Source of the DNA: Gonocerus acuteangulatus
Lineage: Eukaryota > Arthropoda > Insecta > Hemiptera > Coreidae
Length of the DNA stretch: 64,000 nt
Direction: 5' to 3'
Assembly (NCBI GenBank): GCA_946811695.1
Contig: OX328132.1
Location: forward strand, 93,836,034-93,900,033
In this document: positions 50,059 through 61,266 of the stretch, in pieces
How positions within the stretch are numbered: the stretch's first letter is position 1
Layout of the letters: each line of letters begins with the position of its first letter
The notes under the pieces: model-generated
Told to the model about the DNA's origin: nothing
Seen by the model: the letters and a program-made list of their open reading frames with translations, nothing else
Database searches by the model: none
Program-made: the position numbers and the translations under genes

Positions 50059-50061
<3 letters not shown>
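49820..50061. mobile_element. Fold-back element with hammerhead motifs
   Basis: Two inverted arms of about 100 bp share TGGAACGGCATTTTTCTCCA and CCTCACTTCTTTCTGGGATA or complements, with (TA)n at the right. The right arm holds a complete hammerhead fold (49968-50010). The left arm holds a copy lacking one strand of stem II (minus strand, 49906-49936). A related element is at 55135-55295. Open frames through it are by-products. Confidence 0.65.
49968..50010 (+). ncRNA. Type I hammerhead ribozyme motif with 4-bp stem I
   Basis: CTGG, CTGACGA, A, stem II GATGGA-GATGAA-TCCATC (6 bp), GAAA, TATC, CCAG. Stem I pairs CTGG with CCAG. Stem III is AT/AU-type with 2 bp. All invariant core bases are present. 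Predicted cleavage is after C at 50006. Confidence 0.7.
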
Positions 50062-50125
<64 letters not shown>

Positions 50126-50330
50126 CAAATATATTTTTTGTTATTGACAGTTATACCAGTTCCAGGTCTGGAAAATCTAGTGTTAAATATTTTAAGAGTA
50201 CTAAAGAAACAAGGAAGATCTGTGCAAACAGTGTTTCGATATGTTCAGTAGTTCTCTGTCAAAATACGTTTTTATTTTTATGTATTCCTCATTTGAAATT
50301 AAAAAAAAGAAAAAAAAATTAATTTATATA

Positions 50331-51241
50331 TAAGCACTTTAATTTATTCAAGTACTATTTTTGTTGGGTTTTAGGCAGAATCAGATCTCAAATATTGAAG
50401 GAGTTTGTTTCTTATGGCCTGTTGACATATGTCCTGTAGTGGAAGAATATAATTAATAAGACGTGGTTGATTAGTTTAAGGATTAAGAGACAATGAATAA
50501 ATCAGATCTCAGCTCATCTTAGTGCACACCATTAGGCAGTTGAAAATCCCAGATGGACCCGGAGTGTCGATAGGCAGCACCGGTGGAAAATCAACATCTG
50601 GTGTGGACTCATCGGGAGCATGTTACCGGTCCAGATTTTATAGCAATACGCCCACTTCATAAGAGATATTCTCCTAACAATACTTGAGGATTTGCCGCTG
50701 GATGATGGCTGCCCTACTCATTTTTCAAGAGGAGCAGTAGCGGATGTTTTCCACCCGCGGTGGATAGTACCCATAACTTAGATCGTCAGAATTAAATACT
50801 TTGGATTTTGTTTATGGGGCTCTTTGAAAGACCCGGTCAATGTTCGGCAGCCTACTTCACCTGGTTAACTGAGAGGTGATCTTGTTCAGCAGCTCTTGAG
50901 AGTTACTTCCGATATGGTGAAAAGGACAGTAGTCTTTCTAGGAAGAAGACTGGAGGTATGTCTCGTTAATGGAGGAGGGATATTTAAACACTTGCTGTAA
51001 AATAATAAGGCACATTAACTTCACATTTCACTTTTTTTTCTTATTTAGAGAAATAGAAGTTCATTTTTTTTTTCAATAAATACGATTTTAAACGACAATT
51101 TTGCCAAAAAGCCAAATTTTATTTCTTTTCTTTTTTAGATTAGACTTTAGAGAAGCGTTTTGTTGAATGCTGAGCACATTCTTCTAAGCGGAATTACACC
51201 TCCCCCAACAAAAATACTGTTTGAATAAATTAAAGTGCTTA
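50331..51241 (+). mobile_element. Second mariner-like element, decayed
   Basis: Inverted ends of about 40 bp: TAAGCACTTTAATTTATTCA (left) and its complement (right), enclosing 911 bp. The inside encodes pieces of a mariner-like transposase. Confidence 0.7.
50540..51000 (+). pseudogene. Mariner-like transposase remnant
   Basis: Frames carry VDRQHRWKINIWCGLIGSML, then LDDGCPTHFSRGAVADVF and PRWIV, and finally VKRTVVFLGRRLEVCLVNGG. These match the N-V-W-C-G-x-I, D-G-x-P-x-H-F and R-R-L-x-x-C-x-x-x-x-G-x-x-F stretches of insect mariner-like transposases. Stops and shifts break it throughout. Confidence 0.6.
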
Positions 51242-51315
51242 GGGTCACCCCATGGTCTGGTGGCTAACACCTTAGATTCTCAAGCGGGAGATGGTGGGTT
51301 CCCACCGGCGCACAC
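51242..51315 (+). repeat. SINE tRNA-like head
   Basis: GGGTCACCCCATGGTCTGG, TTAGATTCTCAAGCGGGAG and GGTGGGTTCCCACCGGCGC correspond to the head of the SINE at 39818-40010. The tail is missing. Confidence 0.55.
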
Positions 51316-51539
51316 TGGTGCAAAATCGAAAAATCTTGGTCAAAACTCTGAAACCATCTACTTCTATGTTTTTTTGAGCTGCTAAACACGAATAAAATAC
51401 TTATAAACTTCTATGGGGCTCCTGCAAAGAATGGAAGAATCGTTTATCGAGGGAACTGGATGATTTTCCAATTTTCTAAAGACATTGACTTATTAAAAGG
51501 CTTGATATAGATAATGAATTAGTGTTTTAGATACCATGA

Positions 51540-52060
51540 AATAAAGAGGAATTTTGAACTTCCTCAAAGAGGCGGCATCCAATGTAGCTATAAGCTCACG
51601 TTGAGCTTCTAGGATCTTTACACAGGTATGATTCAATGGTGACTGAAGTTCTACCTAAGCAAATGATTCCATTACAGTAACACCAGAATCAGGATAGCAT
51701 TTCTTTGTTTCCTGTTTTACTTACAGCTTTGGAAATAGTTCAAGCCGTCCGCTTTGGATGTATTTCGGAAGAGCTGATACGCATTCCTGCTCATAGCAGT
51801 TGACAAAATTAAAAGAAGAGCTCGTTCCGGGGACATGGTGTGTGTTAGGAGAAAATAAAATCGCCTTTTGATAACATTCGGCTTTAGACGGAGATTCCAA
51901 AGCAATGTCCCTGACCAAATATGCAGCAGTATTTTGAACTTCGCCACGAAGGCTCATCTGTGCAGCATAAGCAAGTTGTTTGCTGGATGCTCGAGATCTG
52001 AAATCCTCAGTCTTTCGTTGCCAACTTCGCTCACGTCAAAGTCAATTTGCGGCCGATTCG
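51540..52060 (-). pseudogene. Decayed ORF of a transposon-type protein, family unnamed
   Basis: In three frames on the minus strand one reads RASSKQLAYAAQMSLRGEVQ, DIALESPSKA, then MSPERALLLILSTAMSRNAY, then KCYPDSGVTV and LNHTCVKILEAQRELIATL. From memory this order resembles proteins repeated in hydra and arthropod genomes, presumably a DNA transposon. I cannot name it. Stops and two frameshifts show decay. Confidence 0.4.
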
Positions 52061-52739
52061 GAAACTGAAGGGTTCCACTAAGTGTTCGGAAACGTCGATA
52101 ATTTTACCTATTACAAATTGAATTTTTTCATCAATTGCCTTGCTATTAGACTCCCACATCCACTCACAAAGCTACGTTCTTGAAAGGAAGAGTGTTGGAT
52201 CACCTGCAAAAAACGGAAATTCGGTAATTTCATCATTCTTGTTTTCTAACAAAAAATGTTGATTCTTGCCAAATTAGAAACATCTCTCAACAGATTATTG
52301 TAGCACCATAATTGCCCTATTGAACCGAAAAAATAACTCTGCACTATGCGATTCAATAGATAACTTTTTTCTTCATTGAATGTTTTATTTATTGATTTTT
52401 CCGTAACTTTTTCTACGTAATTTTTAAAAAATTGATTCTTAAGTAAAAAAAAAAAAAAAATTATAATCGTATACCTCTTTGAGGACTGCCCATAATCAAT
52501 TGGTGTAGCCAAAGTTTCAATATAACTGTTTCGAAAGCACAAAGTGAACCAATTCCCTCGCTAGTCTAACTATTTGAATTACAAATGAAGGGAACAGCAT
52601 GTTTCATCTAGTGTCTATCTCTTATTAATAATCAATTGCAAAGGTCAGATAGTTTGCTGATGCCTCCTCAATATGTCTATTAAATGAAATAAATGTTATA
52701 TGTAAAATATATAGCAAATTAAATTTCTAGTTTTGGCCA

Positions 52740-52832
52740 GGACTTTTCAATTCTAGCTCATTGAGAAAATTGCTCGCTGCCCCTTGGATGTTGGTGCTAA
52801 TGGCCCAGATGTCAATGTGCCATAAAAAAAAT
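52740..52832 (+). repeat. SINE 3' end
   Basis: GAGAAAATTGCTCGCTGCCC, TTGGATGTTGGTGCTAATGG and ATGTGCCATAAAAAAAA match the 3' half of the SINE at 39818-40010. Confidence 0.6.
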
Positions 52833-53084
52833 AAAGTGCTTATTTTTGGAGCAATTGCTAGTTTCAGATGAGGAATAAAACCATATTTTTATAAAGAAAT
52901 ACTTAATGTATCGAAACTCCGTTTCTTCCTTGTTTTGTTAGTACTTTTAACAAATTTAATGTAACATAAGGGTAAAGAGGGAACCCTTACATTCAAAGGT
53001 CTGTTTGAGCCGTTAGAAGGGAAATTTTAATATTTCTGATGGCACCCTTTTAAAGACCTCGACGAGAACTACAGCTTTGATTCG

Positions 53085-53127
53085 TTTAGTAGTTATTTCT
53101 CTTGTGGCCCGCTTATCTGGGCCACCC

Positions 53128-53132
<5 letters not shown>
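53085..53132 (-). repeat. Single Tc1/mariner-like terminus
   Basis: Complement reads TACAGGGTGGCCCAGATAAG then CGGGCCAC, a CAGGG-type terminus next to TA. No partner end was found nearby. Confidence 0.4.
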
Positions 53133-53189
<57 letters not shown>

Positions 53190-53203
53190 TTTGTCTCTAT
53201 GTG

Positions 53204-53850
53204 TGTATATATTTATCTGTTTGCTCTGTAACTCCCCAAAAATGGTCCGATATTGATGAAATTTGGTACAAAATGCCTTCGTCTAATTTGAAAGGTCAAG
53301 AAACTGGTTTTTATAGGCAAAAAAATTAATAATATTTAATATATATTTGTGTTAATATGATTGCATACTTATTATATATTTCTAGCGTAGGAAAGCAAAT
53401 AAAGCTATTTTAAAGCGATATCTGTAACTGTTTCCGAGAAATGTTAATACAACTAGTTTTCCTAGATAATTATCGGTTTGTGTATTCAAAAACGATTGAT
53501 TTAGTTTAAAATTGCTCCAGATGTTTTACATTCATCTAAACTAAGCTATTGGTCGCGTTTGGAGTTAAGGAACTATTAGAAAAAATATATTTTATTAACA
53601 GACATGAAAAGATTGGGTAGCTTCATATATTTTCATAAATATGTTGAATAATGGTTGAGAAATCGTGGTAAGTGGAAGGTTGCCATTTGAAAGCATACTA
53701 AGGCCTCGACAAGAAATCTCATAAGCATGTTTCCTCCGTATGGACGAAGGGCGAAAACAAACTAAAAGGTTCTAAACAAAATTTCGATGGGGCGAGTCAA
53801 TTGGAGAAGTGCTTAAATCTTCGAAAGTGTTAGTTTTATTCTTTTGAATA
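53204..53850 (-). mobile_element. Diverged family B copy
   Basis: ATCTGTTTGCTCTG, GATGAAATTTGGTACAAA, AATTTGAAAGGTCAAG and one degenerate module follow a TA tract (53132-53184). The 5' end is missing. Confidence 0.55.
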
Positions 53851-54102
53851 TTTCACTGGAATCCTCTCCAGCTTTGTCATACAGGCCATTTGTTATGTTC
53901 TTGATGGTAGCCAAAGGAATAAATTTTTGAAATGGGCTGCTTAAAACCCTTTACGGCAAGAAAACAGACGCGAGGGTAACTACAGTATACCTAATAAGGT
54001 AGGTAATTAATAAAATTATGTTATTAATTAATGTTCATTATTACTATAATTATTATATTTTTTGAATTGATTAAGTTTTATTTGTATTTACATTATTTAT
54101 TA

Positions 54103-54142
<40 letters not shown>

Positions 54143-54147
<5 letters not shown>

Positions 54148-54871
54148 TTATTTGAAAATTATACAATACAATAATGTATTTTTTATAATTCTTTTGTTCT
54201 TGACTAAAGTCATGATGTATCAGTAGGAAGAAAAAAAAAGCCCAGTGGCCAAAACCTATTAACTAGAAATTCACAGGGATATTTACATTTGGTTTTTGTA
54301 TGGCTATTTACAATATTTACATTTGAAGTTTAAATTTTACAAGCTTAGTTTACAATAGGTCTCTAGGCCATTTGCGCTTAAGGCGATGATGAGGGTTACC
54401 GGGAATGGTGGATGAGGATAACTTGTTGATTAGGGGATTGTCGTGACCAGGCAAGTAGGAGTGGAAGTTAAGGTATCGGGTTTTGGACAGGGTTTGGACA
54501 AAGGGGATTTCTAGGTCATTGTGGATAGTGAAGTTTGAGACATAGAACGGAGCATTGACTATTTTATGGAGTATTTTGGATTGGAGAGATTGGATTCTGA
54601 GGATATTGGATCGCTTGGCACACCCCCAAACTTCCAAGCCATACGTCCAGGTGGGTTGAAGTATTGCAGTATATATCCGTCTCTTGTTCTGTAATGATTG
54701 TTTGGAGCGAGAATGTAGTAGTCTAGTTAGTAGTCTAAAACGTATGTTTGTTTCCTGTATTTTCTTTTGTATTTGTTGGCTCCAGGTAAGTCGTTTGTCA
54801 AGGGTAAGATTTATTATAATATATTTACAAATAAATAATTTGATTCTATTTGAAAATAAATAAGACATCAT
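54143..54871 (-). mobile_element. Jockey-type LINE 3' end
   Basis: The coding part (54871-54350) is followed by a 3' UTR of about 200 bp with AATAAA at 54148, directly against a (TA)n tract. The upstream RT core is missing, so the copy is 5'-truncated. Confidence 0.75.
54350..54871 (-). pseudogene. Jockey ORF2 C-terminal part
   Basis: After about 20 unrelated codons the frame reads LTLDKRLTWSQQIQKKIQ, LQNKRRIYTAILQPTWTYG, EVWGCAKRSNILRIQSLQSK, ILHKIVNAPFYVSN and HRLKRKWPRDLL. This is the thumb and C-terminal part of Jockey-group LINE reverse transcriptases (W-T-Y-G-x-x-x-W-G-x-A). The frame is intact but lacks the RT catalytic core. Confidence 0.85.
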
Positions 54872-55032
54872 TCAATTAAAATTTTTAATAAAAATGTAGA
54901 ATATTAATAAAAATAAAGGTATTTAATAAAATACACTCCACTGTTTTTTAATAAATATACAAACTAGCATTACTATCAGGCTGAGCTCACCTTACCGTAG
55001 ATTAGCTCCTTTTCAATTAATACAAGACATTT

Positions 55033-55103
<71 letters not shown>

Positions 55104-55134
55104 CTATTTTATATATATTTTTGATGTTTTTTCT

Positions 55135-55295
55135 CGTCGCTGGGATAATATTTTTGGATGGAACAGCATTTTCCTCCAGCGGTGGTACTCTTCCTCACTT
55201 CTTCCTGGAATATTCTGATGGGTTGATCTCCATCTTCGTCAGCCAGGTCATTGTGACCTGGCTGACAAAGATGGAGATCAACCCATCAAAAATGT
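55135..55295. mobile_element. Fold-back element with degenerate hammerhead motifs
   Basis: Related to 49820-50061 (TGGAACAGCATTTTCCTCCA, CCTCACTTCTTCCTGG). Minus-strand motif 55247-55204: CCTGG, CTGACGA, GATGG...CCATC, then AGAATATTCCAGG, with the GAAA altered. Plus-strand copy at 55257-55294 is more damaged. Flanked by (TA)n. Confidence 0.55.
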
Positions 55296-55387
55296 ATATA
55301 TATATATATACATATACATATATTTCTTTTTCCAGATGACTCAAAATATTTCTTAATAGTTTCTAATTATTTGGAGGCTAGTGATTG

Positions 55388-55604
55388 GTAAAGCAGTAAT
55401 ATTTTGTATTAAACTACTTTATTTATTATTTACACCCAACATGATTCATGCCTTTTTTTGCAACTCTTCAGGGACTCTTCTTGTTAGGAAGTAGGAAGTC
55501 CTCTCGTCACCATCTACTCTCAATGGAGGCAGGTGTGATACTATTGAAGTATTAGGGTGTAAATAATAAATAAAGTAGCTTAATACAAAAGGTTTCTGCT
55601 TTAC
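55388..55604. repeat. Inverted PLE-type repeat with hammerhead-like core
   Basis: Arms 55388-55441 and 55554-55604 are inverted (GGTGTAAATAATAAATAAAG). The minus strand at 55477-55440 reads CC, CTGAAGA, GTTGC-A-run-GGCAT, GAAUC-type core (A changed to T), GTT, GGG. This looks like a mutated Penelope hammerhead. It also puts an AATAAA on the minus strand downstream of GALE. Confidence 0.45.
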
Positions 55605-55776
55605 CGACCCTAAGCCTCCAATGAATTGGAACCTACACACACACACATGCTCGCGCGTGCACACACACACACAAGCATATATATAGTGAAATAGATTCCA
55701 AGAAATAATTAATGGTTCTTGAGAAGGCATCTCTTAGATAAAAGAATTATTTACAAATGATTAAAGTGTTCAAATT

Positions 55777-55859
55777 TTATGAATTTGCCCCATTAATGGC
55801 TGTGTGGCGGAGTTTGTATCCATCAGGGTTCATCGATTTCCATTTCCAAAAATGTTGGC
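55777..55859 (-). CDS. GALE: GALE last exon
   Basis: Acceptor TTTTTCAG ends at 55860. Two bases complete Cys, then [15 protein letters not shown] and a short tail ending INGANS before TAA at 55777. The W-x-W-x-x-x-N-P-x-G-Y pattern matches the end of animal GALE. The 3' UTR would run into the inverted PLE repeat at 55388-55604, which offers an AATAAA. Confidence 0.85.
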
Positions 55860-57572
55860 CTGAAAAAGAAAAGTATTATTAAAAAGATTTATTTACACTA
55901 AAGCGAAGCCCATAGCTTACTTCATATGCTTGAAAGTACTTGTTTTATAGTTTTATTGGCCTAGAATGAACGAAACCATTTTTAAGGCAATAGCTTTAGC
56001 CGTTTTTGAGAAAAATGGAAAAATAGTTGTCGTATAAAGTTTTTGGTTTGGGTACTTAGAATCATTGGATTCAGTTAAAATATTTTCTGCATGTTTGAAA
56101 TTCATATTAACAAAGATGTTTAAATTTTGATCACGTTTGGAGTTAAGGAGAATTAGAATAAAATATTTTATTTTTAGACATGAAAAGTTTTGGGAACTTC
56201 GTATATTTTCCTTAATATCTCGAAAACGGTTGGGAATCTTGATAAGCACAAGGTTACCATTCGAAAGCTTACTAAATGCTCTACAAAAAAAGACTCTGAA
56301 GTAATTTTCGATTAGCCCATGTCAATCGGAGAAATAAGTGCTTAAAACTTGAAATTTGTTTCTTTTGTTCTTTTGAACGGGTTTTCGTAGTTGTTAGCTC
56401 ACTTTTTAATTGGTTGTTTTTTTTGTTTTAAATTCAATTTCTTTTTAGAATTAGTATTATAGTAGAAGACGTCAAAAAAATTAGAAACTTTTTGATATTT
56501 TTGAATACATTGAGTTATGAAATAAGAATTTAATGTCTGTAGCAGTGGGGCCTGGCCAAGCCAGCTGTAGGGTGTTCCAGGTAAAAGGGTGCGCTGCCCT
56601 TTGTCCACCGGTCTTAAATCTTTTCAAGAAAGGTGAACGAAAATAATAAGTGTTTCTAATTGTTTTTCTAAATGACACTAGGGATAAGAACGGAACCGTG
56701 CTAAGATGACGCAGTTCCTGCGATTCGGACTTTTTTACATTCTTTATGAACCCTACAATAATTGTAATAAATTAGGATCGTTGTTTGATAAATGAAACTG
56801 TTTAGTTACAAACACTGAGTTGCCCAAATTTCAAGGAACAAATAAAAAAACAAATGATTTTAATATTTTGCTATTTCTAAAAGGCCATAATTAAATAATC
56901 GGTAAAAATTATATTGAGTCTTGAAAAAGTGCAAGATTTCATTTCCAAATAATGGACAATATCATGTACGGGAAAGATTTACAGGATTACAGAGGTAAAT
57001 TAAAAAGTATACTTAAGTATACTAATATATAAAAGTATAAAAATAATTACTGCCAATCTTAGTTTGTGGAAGGGCTTCTTATTCTAGCCACTTGTTGTGT
57101 CAAAGGTGTTGGCGCTGGATTATTATAATCAATATCGCGCGGCTGACAAGCCTATGTGAACACCTGCACTTCCATGCTAGTCAGTTATAACATTTATAGC
57201 TTTAGATTTCATAAGGCTACACTAATCTGTTGTTAAAATATTTATTTTAGAACTATAATGTAATTCTCTTTACTTACACATCTCTTCAAGTGAATATGAT
57301 GTTTGCCATCCAAGGTCTCTTTTAGCTAAACTTGCATCAGCATACATGCTCACTATATCACCTTCCCTTCTTTCGACTATTTTGTATGGAACTTTTGTAT
57401 TTGTAACTTGTTCAAAAGTCTTCACCAACTGAAGAACTGAGTATCCTTTGCCAGCTCCCAAGTTATAAACCTTTTAATAAAGTATAACAATTTTATCAAA
57501 ATGTAAGGTTTTTTAAATTCTAATGCACAACACTTGACTATGGCTACAGCAGTATAAGAATGAAAAAACGAA

Positions 57573-57627
<55 letters not shown>

Positions 57628-57995
57628 TATGTATGTGTGCTAATGATGGGGAGGGTGAGGGAGAGGGGGAGAGAGAGAGAGGGGGAGAGAGAGAGTGAGA
57701 GAGAGAGAGAGAAACAATATATATTATGTCTACCTTCAATTGATTGTGTTTTTCTTGTAGTTTTTTAAGAGCTGCTAAATGACCTGAAGCCAAATCCATT
57801 ATGTGAATATAATCTCGAATTCCTTAGGATAACAAAAAGAATTGTTAATATAGTGACTTGTATACAATAACAACTAATATCATATATTTTTTATTGTGTA
57901 TGAATATAAACAACTTCAAGAATCTAATGCCTATGGGCAAAAGTGTGAAATGTTTCATTTTTAGTTTTGGATATTGTAGTGTTACTTCTTATATG

Positions 57996-58064
<69 letters not shown>

Positions 58065-59711
58065 TTAATGCATTCTTATTTTTTAATCCTAACATCCTGA
58101 GAATAAATAATTATACAATAATTCATAAATTAAGATTTATGTCATTTATACCAAAACAAAATTGTAAATTATCTAAATTAATTTTCACCCAATGGGAAAA
58201 TAGGGGTGTGGGGAGGTAATCACTTTCAGAACTAAAATTTTTTTTTTCGTTATTCATCATTTGCTAGTCTTTATGTTATTGACTAATTCCACCTCAAAAA
58301 TTTATATTATTAACTGAAAATTCCTGAGATTATTGTTGGCAATATGTTTAGGGTAGACAATAAGTTTTTCATCCTTTTTTTGAGTTTTTGGAAGTGGCTT
58401 ACGAGGTGAGTCAATAATTTACAGATTAAAAGAGGCCTTTAAATTTAATTATAATGAATTTATTGCAAAAGTTTTGGTGTTTAAAATTTACATTAATGAA
58501 TTTTCATTACCTTCAAAATTTACAGTTATTACAGTGTAATTTCACGAATTTTGTGTGGCTCTTACAGGTCAAATTGTACGGTGCCTTGCATCGGATAATT
58601 TTAACTTTATATTTCTGAGCTTCTAACAGGTTTGGAACCATTGGCCTAAGCCATTGATATTTTTCAAGGGGATACACATATATATTATGGACTATTGTTA
58701 CCAGCTTTGTGCGACATCAAGTATGGTAAGTTTTATAAGTTCTAGTAACTCTTGTTTCTGCTAGAGTTCATAAAATGCAGTTTGAGCCTATTGAGTGGGG
58801 ATTTCCTTTGTTACCTGGTCCCTTTGCATTGTTCGGGTCCCTTTAAAGGGCCTTATTTGTGTTTTACCAGTTATTATACGAACACCAAGACATTTGACTT
58901 GATATTATTTTAAAAAAAAAAAAATCAAACACAATTTAAAAAATAAGAAGTTTTTAGCCTATTTTTGCCTGATCCAAAAATTGTAAGCGACAACTTTTTA
59001 AAGAAAGAAATAACGTAAGCTTATTGGAAGAAATGGGCAGTGGAGTCTCAGCTAGTTTAATGTCGTCCTATGGAACTAGGAAGGTGATACGGGCTCCGCT
59101 CCACGCTCATCTGGGTTGCTGTCTCGTAAGGGTTAACTGAAACAGTGTGGCGAATTTTGACGCCCTTTAGGTATACTGGGTGGCTAGCTGTGAATATGGG
59201 TTCTTCTTAAATAAGCAGTCCCGGACTGGGGCAACAGCAATACCAGGGTGTGGGGGAATGTTTCAGTGGCGGGAGCGTTACCATTAAATGTCACATATGC
59301 TCAATGACATTGCTGCGTTATGGCAAAAATGGGCCGCCATTTAAAAAAGCACTGCCTCACGCTTCCTTGTGTGGCCAATGGGTTGGGTCCTCAAAAGTTA
59401 AGAGATGGATAACTTTGATATAAAACCAATGGTCGGACAGGCTCTTAACCCTTACGTTACAGTGGGTGATGGGCGCTAGCCGACTCTGCAATACCTGGCC
59501 AGGCCCCAGTTACGAAGCAGCTATTCTCGCTCTCCTGTCTACGCACGTGAATACTTTCATATAATTTCCTCCCTTAAAATTTTAAATTGTATAAAAATTT
59601 TATTTTATTATTTATTTACTTTTTCTTTTTAGCTCTGAATATTTAGGTTGAATTATGTAATTACATGCTCCAAAAATTGTTTTTATAGACTATATGTTTC
59701 AATACGATTTT

Positions 59712-59744
<33 letters not shown>

Positions 59745-61229
59745 ACTAATCAATTAAGCTAAATAAATAAATAACCTTTTTTATTAAAAAAAAAAAAAAT
59801 CCTCCTTTTCAATTTAGAGCTTTGGATCTAAAGCTGGCAGAGTTCATTTTTTCGAGCCAGACCCAGGTATCCCTAATCCCTAGCTCTGTTGTCACATAGA
59901 GTTTTTTTATTATTATTATTATTATTAAGGTGCTTCTACTACCTAGGTCATTAGCACCATGTCACATAGAGTTAATTCCGATATGGAAGAGGCACAACCG
60001 CTCAAAGTTTTGTGATTAGACAATATGGAACTTTTCTATAAACACAACATGGACCTACATCTTCTATTTATAGACTATAAACAAGCATTTCACAGCATGA
60101 AAAGAGAAGCCCTATTTAGCATTTTTGAGGAATATGGCATACCTCCAAAACTGATTAGGCTAAGAAAAATGGCATAGCACTACTGCGAAGTTCAAGATTG
60201 AGAACAAAGTGAGTGATGCCTCTGCTAATTGCATTTATCAGTAAAATTAGTATTTTAGTAAAATAAGCCAAGAATCTGTGAAAGGTATTGGTAATAAGTT
60301 TGTAGTAGGAGCTGTAATAAGTTTGAAGCGGCTGTGGTAATCAAGATGGCTGTGGCTAATGATGGTGTATACATAGGTTTGTTTTGAATTCTCCTATCTA
60401 TATCACCTTCCTCATAGCCTACATCTGAAGATATCGTTATTTCTTATTTTATAGAAAGATTTAACCCACGAGAGAATGGAATTTTATTTGCCATGAAGCA
60501 CATATTTACAGTTGATTATATCAGTAAAATGAATTTGCTATTAAAACAAGAAACTTAAAATGATAACAAATTTTTGGTTGTTTGGAATAGAGCCTTCTGA
60601 GCAGTAGTCGAAGAGTGAGTACGTTTTCAATACATAATTGTATTGACTTCAGCCTTTCTCAAGAATGAGGATTAGGAATTATCCGATTCTGTGTAAATTG
60701 GCTACGGTCAGTTTCCTGTTATTTGTGATGCTAATCTATTCCATTTCTTCGAGATGTACGGAACCGCGCTAAGATGATGCAGTTCCTGCGAGTCGGACTT
60801 TTTATAATATGAATTTTATCATTTTAGTAGTGAACTGTCTGAAAACCAGCAATAGCAGCTTTTTTAAACCACAGTTAAAAAATAAATGATTATTGTTTAT
60901 CAATTCTTGAAGACATTTTAAAATCCTGAAGCCGTTTAAAGATTTTGTCATTCAAAAAATGGGAAACAAAGACCTTGAGATAGCAGAAGCACATAAAGTT
61001 ACCACGTCAAAATTTGATGATTTCTTTCACTTGAAGAAATATAAAAAACTTCAAGTAACATATTATCAAAATGTGGGCTAGAAATTCTACAGTATTTTGT
61101 TAATCCTGCAGAGGAATGAAAAATCATAAATAATTATCCAACTATTTATAAAATATCTATTTATTATAAAACATCACTTCTATCATCTGTGCCTGTTCAA
61201 AAGGTATTTTCAATTGCCAACCTTATTAT

Positions 61230-61266
<37 letters not shown>

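Noticed and set aside
49828..50061. A 77-codon protein across the hammerhead fold-back
   Set aside because: The frame reads through both arms of the palindrome. The RNA fold explains the conservation better, and the related unit at 55135 does not keep the frame.
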